Positions 58,511-64,000 of a stretch of DNA of 64,000 nucleotides are shown here, piece after piece. This DNA comes from Tenuifilum thalassicum (lineage in GTDB: Bacteria; Bacteroidota; Bacteroidia; Bacteroidales; Tenuifilaceae). Location of the stretch: the NCBI RefSeq assembly GCF_013265555.1, contig NZ_CP041345.1:2588581-2652580 (forward strand), read 5' to 3'. The translations under genes and the position numbers were made by a program. Below the pieces are notes generated by a model. That model saw nothing but the letters and a program-made list of their open reading frames with translations. It made no database searches and was not told the origin of the DNA. The stretch's first letter is position 1; each line of letters begins with the position of its first letter.

Positions 58511-58981
58511 ATGGAAATCGAACGTAAATTTTTAGTCGACAAAAAAGCTTGGGAAGAGTTAGCGAAGCCCGAAGGTATTCGTATTATCCAGGGATATCTA
58601 TCTACCAATCCATCAAAAACCATAAGAGTTAGAGTTATATCCGATAAAGCCTTTATGACTATTAAAGGCGAAACTAAAGGGATTAGCAGAGAAGAGGTTG
58701 AGTTTGAAATCCCAATAAACAAAGCGAATGAGCTCATTGAAAAGTTTTGCAATAATGTTATTGAAAAGACACGCTTTCTTATAGACTTTAAAGGGAAAAC
58801 ATGGGAGGTAGACAAATTTGAGGGGAATAATGCTGGCTTATTACTTGCTGAGATTGAGCTCAACTCTGAGAATGAAGACTTTGAGATTCCAAGCTGGATA
58901 TTAACCGAGGTGACTTCCGATTACAGATATTACAACTCATATCTATCTGAACATCCATACAAGAAATGGTCAAAAGAGTAA
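58511..58981 (+). CDS. CYTH domain protein (triphosphate tunnel metalloenzyme)
   Basis: 156 residues from ATG 58511; a TTG-started extension from 58481 would lie inside the terminator. The CYTH signature ExExK is at the N-terminus (MEIERKFLVD), with TIRVRVISDKAFMTIKG and later EVDKFEGNNAGLLLAEIEL, the expected acidic and basic tunnel residues. Likely an inorganic triphosphatase or CyaB-like enzyme. It ends 3 nt before the HAD gene. A near -7 match (TATCTTTA, 58499-58506) is directly upstream. Confidence 0.9.
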   Translation: MEIERKFLVDKKAWEELAKPEGIRIIQGYLSTNPSKTIRVRVISDKAFMTIKGETKGISREEVEFEIPINKANELIEKFCNNVIEKTRFLIDFKGKTWEVDKFEGNNAGLLLAEIELNSENEDFEIPSWILTEVTSDYRYYNSYLSEHPYKKWSKE

Positions 58982-58984
58982 ATC

Positions 58985-59455
58985 ATGATAAAGATTAACA
59001 TCCCCGGTTACAGGCTCTTAGAGTTAGAATACTTGGTTCTTGATTTTAATGGGACATTAGCAGTTGATGGCAAGCTAATAGGTGGAGTAGCAGAAAGTCT
59101 CAACGAGCTTTCAAAGCATATCAAAATTAAAGTGATAACAGCCGACACTTTTGGTACTGTAAGAAAAGAGCTAAATAGCATCGATTGTGAACTGGCGATT
59201 CTTGGAAATGGAAATCAGGTAAAACAGAAGGCAAGAGTTGTAAAACAGCTTGGCTCAAAAAGATGCGTATCAATTGGCAATGGATTTAACGATTGGAAAA
59301 TGCTAAAGGTATCGGCTTTAGGTATAGTGACACTCCAAGACGAGGGAGCTGCAACCAAATCAATTGTTAACGCCTCGGTTATGAGCAAATCAATTAATGA
59401 TGCACTTGATTTTCTTTTAAAACCGGACCGTTTAATTGCAACCCTCAGGCGATAA
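58985..59455 (+). CDS. HAD family protein, soluble P-type ATPase-like
   Basis: 156 residues. The HAD nucleophile motif is VLDFNGTLAVDGKLIGGV: Asp-Phe-Asn-Gly-Thr, with Asn where most phosphatases have the second Asp, as in the soluble P-type ATPase-like group (COG4087 type). Motif II is IKVITADTFGTV and motif IV GNGFNDWKML. Length fits that group. It follows the CYTH gene by 3 nt. Substrate unknown. Confidence 0.82.
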   Translation: MIKINIPGYRLLELEYLVLDFNGTLAVDGKLIGGVAESLNELSKHIKIKVITADTFGTVRKELNSIDCELAILGNGNQVKQKARVVKQLGSKRCVSIGNGFNDWKMLKVSALGIVTLQDEGAATKSIVNASVMSKSINDALDFLLKPDRLIATLRR

Positions 59456-59592
59456 AGGCCTTATAAATTCACCATACGTATTCAACTTTTCATCTAACCG
59501 AAATATCACTCTACAAATTTTATTAAAAAAAATTCCAAACGTTAAACTGAATTAGCCGTATAAAAATATAACTTACCTGCAAAAACTTAGCA

Positions 59593-62500
59593 TTGTCATC
59601 AAAGGTAGCAGTACTGGTCATAAATGACATACTTCCAGCAGACAGGATTGAGCAGCTATTGGAAGTTAGAGGCTATTCATGTATAACTCTCGATAGGCTA
59701 TCAAAAACAATCGAGTTACCTGTTTTCAACCTTTGTATGGTTGGAATCGGAACCCCGTCTCAGTATCAAATTGCCAATAAAGTTCTTGCAAACACCGATG
59801 GTGTAATTCTTTTTTATTGTGAAAAACAGGTTAAAAACATCTCCAAAGATTTTAAACAGGTCCCTGACAGCAACATACTTGAGTCCAACTTTACAGGAAA
59901 AGAGTTGGACCTTGCCATTGAACTTCAGCTGTTAAAAAAGCAGGTTGAAAAGGCTGAGAAATTCTCAGGAAGGGAGTTTAACACAAACCATGTCAGACTA
60001 AAAAAGATATTACCAGAGGAACAAGCCTGGCGAATCATTTTTGAGCAATCGCCAAACGGTGTTCTACTTAGCGACGACGAAGGAAATATCATTTACACAA
60101 ATACAACAGCAGCTGAGCTTTTGGGTTATGAACCCGAGGAACTCATAAAAATGAGAGTCCACGAACTAGTCCCTGAAGATATATTACCTCAAGTTGATAT
60201 CAACATTCAAAAAATACTACGATGCGAAAACCTAACCACTGAAGTTTTTAACATAAGGAAGGATGGTTCAAAACGATATGTTCTTTTACATGAGTCGCGA
60301 GTAATTTTCCCAAATGGAAAGTATGGTATAATGACAATTTCCACCGATATTACAAGGGCAAAAAAAGCCGAAGAAGCCCTTAGGGAATCGATGGAAACAT
60401 ACAAAACACTTGTAGAAAACTCAAACGACGGAATCGTTTTCATAAAAGATGGACTTATAACCTATGGAAATCCAAAAATCATAGAGGAGCTAAAAACCAC
60501 TCCCGAAGAGCTCATAAACCAACCCATCGATAAATTTGTACACCCAAGTCAAAAAGAGCTAATTGTAGAAAGATATAAGAATCGACTTGAAGGAAAAGAT
60601 GAACCCAACATTTACGAAACCATCCTGTGCTCATCAAATGGAGAGTGTATCCCCGTTGAGTTTAATGTCAACCTAATAGAACAGGGCAACGAGAAAGTAG
60701 CACTTGTTTTTACAAGAAACATAACAGCGCGCAAGGAAGCCGAAAAAGCGCTCAGAGAAAGCGAGGAAAGCTATAAGGGCCTATTTAACAACTCCAGCGA
60801 GGGTATTCTAATTCTAGACGTTAGTGGTGTAATACTTGATGCTAACAAAAGCGGACAAGTACTTTTGGGATTTTCAAAAGATGAACTACTGGGGAAAACA
60901 CTCCTGGAACTTACCGACCAAAGCAAATTTAAGGGCGAAGAGCTCATGCGCTCAATCCGATTAGCCTATCAGGGGCATGAGCAACGTTTTGAGTTTTGGG
61001 GTGTAAAGAGTGATGGAGTATCTATTCCTATGGACATGCTTCTAAACAGTGGCGATTACTTTGGGTTAAAAGTTGTATTCGCCATGTGCCATGATATTAC
61101 TGAGCAAAAAAACTCCGAAGAAGTTTTAAGAGAAAGCGAAGAAAAGTACCGCACACTAACCGAACAAATACCAGTTGGGCTTTATCGGATCTTAAACGAT
61201 GGACAAATCATTTACTGCAACCCTGCATTCGCTAAAATATTTGGATTCAAAACTCCCGATGAAGCAATCGGCTTCAACATTAAGGTTTTGATTTCAGACT
61301 TCGAAAACTGGGTGCTCACCTGCTCAACCACAACTACCCCAATTGAAACACAAATGCAAACGATAAGCGGAAATAAAATTTGGGTACAGAACATTTTACA
61401 ACCAAACATTTCCGAGCATCCCGACACATCGCACTTCGACGGAATGTTAACCGATATATCTGACCGAAAGCAAGCTATTGATGAGCTGGTTGAAAGCGAA
61501 GCAAAATTCAAAGCAATGCTTCTTGCCATTCCCGACCAGCTTTTTAGAATTAGTTCCAAGGGCATTCTAATTGACTTTGCGCCTAGTGAAAAGTTATTTT
61601 TCCCTCAAATCACCAACGAACACCTTGGCAAAAACATTTCATCTATTTTCCCCGAAAACATCTATAAGAAATATGCCGAAGCAATTGAATACATAAACAA
61701 AACTGGCAAACTACAGCGTTTCGAATATTCGTATAAATACCAAAAAGAAACCTTCTTTTACGAGGCCAGAACTATTCCTGCAAGCAACGACATTTTCCTA
61801 GTCCTATTACGTGATATAACCCAACAAAAAAAGTTTGAGGAAGAAATTAGGGTGCTAGCACAAACTATAATGAATGCTAACGACAGCATTTCCATTACAG
61901 ACTTAGATGGAAAATTCATATATACCAATCCAGCCTTTACAAAAATTTACGGGTATTCACAAACGGAAATTTTAGGAAAAACGGCAGAAATACTAAAACC
62001 TGCAGGTAGCCAAAAAATAGGTAATGAAATCCATGAACAAACGCTTAAAGGAGGATGGCAGGGCGAGGTTTTAAACGTAAAAAAAGATGGTACTGTTTTT
62101 CCAATCTTTCTATCAACATCTCCGATTTATAATGAATTTAACGAGGTAATTGCCACCGTTGGAATAGCCAATGACATTACCGAAAGGAAACTCATTGAGC
62201 AGGAGCTCATCAGGGCTAAAGAACAAGCAGAAGAATCGGATAGGCTTAAAACAGCATTCCTTTCAAACATGAGCCATGAGATTCGCTCACCAATGAATGC
62301 TGTGCTAGGTTTTATACAGCTAATTAAAGCAGAAGAAGAGCTATCAGAAAACGGGAAGCAATACATTGAACTTATTGAAAACAGCGGTAACCAGCTACTT
62401 TCGTTAATTGAGGATATTATTGACATTTCTAAAATACAATCGAATCAAATTAAAATTGCAAAAACTTATTTTGAACTTAATGAGTTGTTTAACGAGTTAT

Positions 62501-63378
62501 ATAAAATCTATTCGAATGTACTCAAGAGTAAGGAGGATCAGAAAACAATTCTCCTTAAACCCGAGGTAACCCAGGATTCGCCTTTTACCATCTACTCTGA
62601 TCCTATTAGAATAAGACAGATATTAACAAATTTATTAAGCAACGCAATAAAATTTACCCCATCGGGTAAAATAAGTTTTGGTTATTCAATTGTAGTTGAC
62701 GAAGTGCCATACATACAATTTTACGTAAAAGATACAGGCATCGGTATATCACCCGAAAAACAAGCGCTTATTTTTGAACGCTTCCGCCAGGCCGACGATT
62801 CATACACTAGGCTTTATGGTGGTTCTGGGCTTGGGCTAGCCATTTCAAAAGGCTTGGTCGATTTGCTAGGTGGAAACATTTGGGTTGAAAGCACCGAGGG
62901 AGAGGGCTCAACCTTCTACTTCACTATCCCTTATCAAGACTCAGAAAGCGAATTAGAAGAGCATTCAAATGAATTAAACCCAAACAGCATTACAGTAAAT
63001 CTAAAAGGAAAAAAGATTTTAGTAGTTGAAGACGTAAAAGAAATTCGTTTGTACTACGAAAGTCTTTTAGCACCAACAGGCGCAAAAACATACTTTGCTT
63101 CCAATGCTCGAGAGGCAAGAACTATCTTTAAGAAGTATAAAGATCTCGATTTAATCCTTTTAGACATCAGGTTGCCCGATGCTGACGGTTATAATTTAGC
63201 AAATGAATTTAAGAGGATTAATCCAAACATTCCAATAATTGCTCAAACTGCATATGCACTTCAGTCGGAGTTTAATAAAAGCATTGAAAGCGGCTGCGAT
63301 GATTACGTTACCAAGCCAATTGATGCAAACGCACTACTTAAGAAAATAATGTTTTTATTGCAAAAGAAAGAGAGTTAG
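59593..63378 (+). CDS. Hybrid sensor histidine kinase/response regulator with six PAS domains
   Basis: 1261 residues, no transmembrane helix, so cytoplasmic. Residues 1-130 are unassigned, perhaps a degenerate receiver-like fold. Six PAS-type units begin near 141, 266, 390, 514, 634 and 754, several with a NPAF or NTTA core and a (R/K)ESEExYxxL linker. HisKA has His895 in SNMSHEIRSPMNAVLG; the ATPase domain spans about 1010-1125 (N-box NLLSNAIKF, DTGIGISPE, GSGLGLAISKG). A C-terminal receiver has Asp1191 in LLDIRLPDADG. The start is TTG at 59593: an in-frame TAA at 59569 leaves no ATG before conserved sequence. Signal and partner unknown. Confidence 0.9.
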   Translation: MSSKVAVLVINDILPADRIEQLLEVRGYSCITLDRLSKTIELPVFNLCMVGIGTPSQYQIANKVLANTDGVILFYCEKQVKNISKDFKQVPDSNILESNFTGKELDLAIELQLLKKQVEKAEKFSGREFNTNHVRLKKILPEEQAWRIIFEQSPNGVLLSDDEGNIIYTNTTAAELLGYEPEELIKMRVHELVPEDILPQVDINIQKILRCENLTTEVFNIRKDGSKRYVLLHESRVIFPNGKYGIMTISTDITRAKKAEEALRESMETYKTLVENSNDGIVFIKDGLITYGNPKIIEELKTTPEELINQPIDKFVHPSQKELIVERYKNRLEGKDEPNIYETILCSSNGECIPVEFNVNLIEQGNEKVALVFTRNITARKEAEKALRESEESYKGLFNNSSEGILILDVSGVILDANKSGQVLLGFSKDELLGKTLLELTDQSKFKGEELMRSIRLAYQGHEQRFEFWGVKSDGVSIPMDMLLNSGDYFGLKVVFAMCHDITEQKNSEEVLRESEEKYRTLTEQIPVGLYRILNDGQIIYCNPAFAKIFGFKTPDEAIGFNIKVLISDFENWVLTCSTTTTPIETQMQTISGNKIWVQNILQPNISEHPDTSHFDGMLTDISDRKQAIDELVESEAKFKAMLLAIPDQLFRISSKGILIDFAPSEKLFFPQITNEHLGKNISSIFPENIYKKYAEAIEYINKTGKLQRFEYSYKYQKETFFYEARTIPASNDIFLVLLRDITQQKKFEEEIRVLAQTIMNANDSISITDLDGKFIYTNPAFTKIYGYSQTEILGKTAEILKPAGSQKIGNEIHEQTLKGGWQGEVLNVKKDGTVFPIFLSTSPIYNEFNEVIATVGIANDITERKLIEQELIRAKEQAEESDRLKTAFLSNMSHEIRSPMNAVLGFIQLIKAEEELSENGKQYIELIENSGNQLLSLIEDIIDISKIQSNQIKIAKTYFELNELFNELYKIYSNVLKSKEDQKTILLKPEVTQDSPFTIYSDPIRIRQILTNLLSNAIKFTPSGKISFGYSIVVDEVPYIQFYVKDTGIGISPEKQALIFERFRQADDSYTRLYGGSGLGLAISKGLVDLLGGNIWVESTEGEGSTFYFTIPYQDSESELEEHSNELNPNSITVNLKGKKILVVEDVKEIRLYYESLLAPTGAKTYFASNAREARTIFKKYKDLDLILLDIRLPDADGYNLANEFKRINPNIPIIAQTAYALQSEFNKSIESGCDDYVTKPIDANALLKKIMFLLQKKES

Positions 63379-64000
63379 GGAGCTAATCGTTCAATATTCC
63401 AAACCCCATTAACCAAAACATACTGAATCCTGTCGTGAAGACGGTTTGGACGGCCTTGCCAAAACTCAAAGAGTGTTGGCTCAAGCACATAACCGCCCCA
63501 GTTCTGAGGTCGCTTAATTTGCCTTCCTTTAAACTCCTCCTCAAAATCGGCATGTAATTTTTCTAAATATCTTCTATTTGGAATCACTGCACTCTGTGGT
63601 GATGCCCAAGCCCCAATTTTACTTCCCTTTGGGCGAGTTTTAAAATACTCATCGCTTTCGGTTTCGGTTGCCTTGCGAACTTTACCCTCAATTCTAACCT
63701 GTCGTTCCAATTCTGGCCAATAAAACGCTAAAGCTGCATATGGATTTTGTAATAATTGTTTCGCTTTTCTGCTCTCGTAATTAGAAAAGAAGGAGAGCCC
63801 ACTTTCACTAAACTGCTTAAGCAAAACAACTCTTACCGAAGGTTTTCCATCAAATGTTGATGTGGCCAAAGTCATTGCATTCGGTTCAAGCACTTGCGAT
63901 TCAATCGCTTCATTCAACCATATTTCAAATTGTTTAAAAGGGCTATCAGCAACATCCTTTTTACTTAATGATTTTAACGAATACTCCTTCCTTAAATTAT
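63375..64000 (-). CDS. pdxH: Pyridoxamine 5'-phosphate oxidase, partial at the N-terminus
   Basis: The frame stays open to the window edge beyond the TTG at 63917: the upstream codons read EYSLKSLSKKDVADSPFKQF, the normal N-terminal region of PdxH, so the start is outside. It oxidises pyridoxamine/pyridoxine phosphate to PLP with FMN. FMN-binding segments are PSVRVVLLKQF and FFSNYESRKAKQLLQNPYAA; SKIGAWASPQS and the C-terminal FWQGRPNRLHDRI are diagnostic. Its stop codon overlaps the end of the hybrid kinase gene by 4 bases (convergent). Confidence 0.95.
   Translation of the reverse strand, partial: NLRKEYSLKSLSKKDVADSPFKQFEIWLNEAIESQVLEPNAMTLATSTFDGKPSVRVVLLKQFSESGLSFFSNYESRKAKQLLQNPYAALAFYWPELERQVRIEGKVRKATETESDEYFKTRPKGSKIGAWASPQSAVIPNRRYLEKLHADFEEEFKGRQIKRPQNWGGYVLEPTLFEFWQGRPNRLHDRIQYVLVNGVWNIERLAP

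Noticed and set aside
1-64000. tRNA or rRNA genes, prophage, insertion sequences
   Set aside because: I scanned both strands by eye and saw no cloverleaf with a CCA end, no rRNA motif, no transposase or phage structural gene. A tRNAscan-type search could still find something missed.

Overview
The window comes from a member of the Bacteroidota, most likely the order Bacteroidales. The evidence is lineage-specific families (DUF5689, DUF4199, TIGR02757, an IPExxxVDY-like protein, a GNAT/carbon-nitrogen hydrolase fusion, an RprX/RprY-like two-component pair), a TonB-dependent receptor with a carboxypeptidase-like N-terminal domain, and many promoters matching the Bacteroidetes -7 element TAnnTTTG. 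The sequence is AT-rich and mostly ordinary chromosomal core: housekeeping genes in short operons, no prophage, no insertion sequence, no CRISPR array, and no tRNA or rRNA gene that I could see.

Layout. 0-9.6 kb (minus strand): an AraC-regulated operon of oxidoreductases and a metallo-hydrolase, a nitroreductase, a PLP-dependent dehydratase with a secreted partner, a GNAT/nitrilase gene broken by an in-frame TGA, and a single-pass membrane protein. 9.8-13.2 kb (plus): engB, prs, rplY, pth and an S4-domain gene. 13.2-25 kb (minus): a metal/redox operon (transglutaminase lipoprotein, cutC, ferritin-VIT1 fusion, flavin reductase), bcp-recA, a biotin-dependent carboxylase pair, lptF/G, tgt, truA and the SRP RNA. 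25.3-30.6 kb (plus): a DUF4199 protein, a glycosyltransferase, a nitroreductase, an HD hydrolase, Ppx/GppA and a sigma-54 response regulator.

30.7-37.6 kb: a TonB receptor with two DUF5689 lipoproteins, divergent from a secreted endonuclease/exonuclease/phosphatase, which looks like a nucleic-acid or phosphate scavenging locus. 37.6-42.2 kb: an IPExxxVDY-like protein, rprX-rprY, a SiaC-like phosphoprotein and a cytoplasmic GH16-fold protein with N-terminal helical repeats. 42.2-53.5 kb: lepA, rmuC, a glycosyltransferase, der, era, an RluB-type synthase, trmN6, TIGR02757, lolD and a TatA-like protein. 53.6-59.5 kb: saccharopine dehydrogenase, an 830-base island of extragenic repeats, an arsenic-resistance operon (arsR, HesB-like, degenerate rhodanese, arsC, acr3), a CYTH protein and a soluble P-type-ATPase-like HAD protein. 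59.6-64 kb: a six-PAS hybrid histidine kinase and a partial pdxH.

No large undescribed system is evident. The most notable items are the nonsense-interrupted GNAT/nitrilase gene, the cysteine-rich accessory proteins in the ars operon, the SiaC/GH16-like pair, the composite extragenic repeat and the TonB-DUF5689-nuclease locus. All functions are read from sequence patterns; no database search was run.
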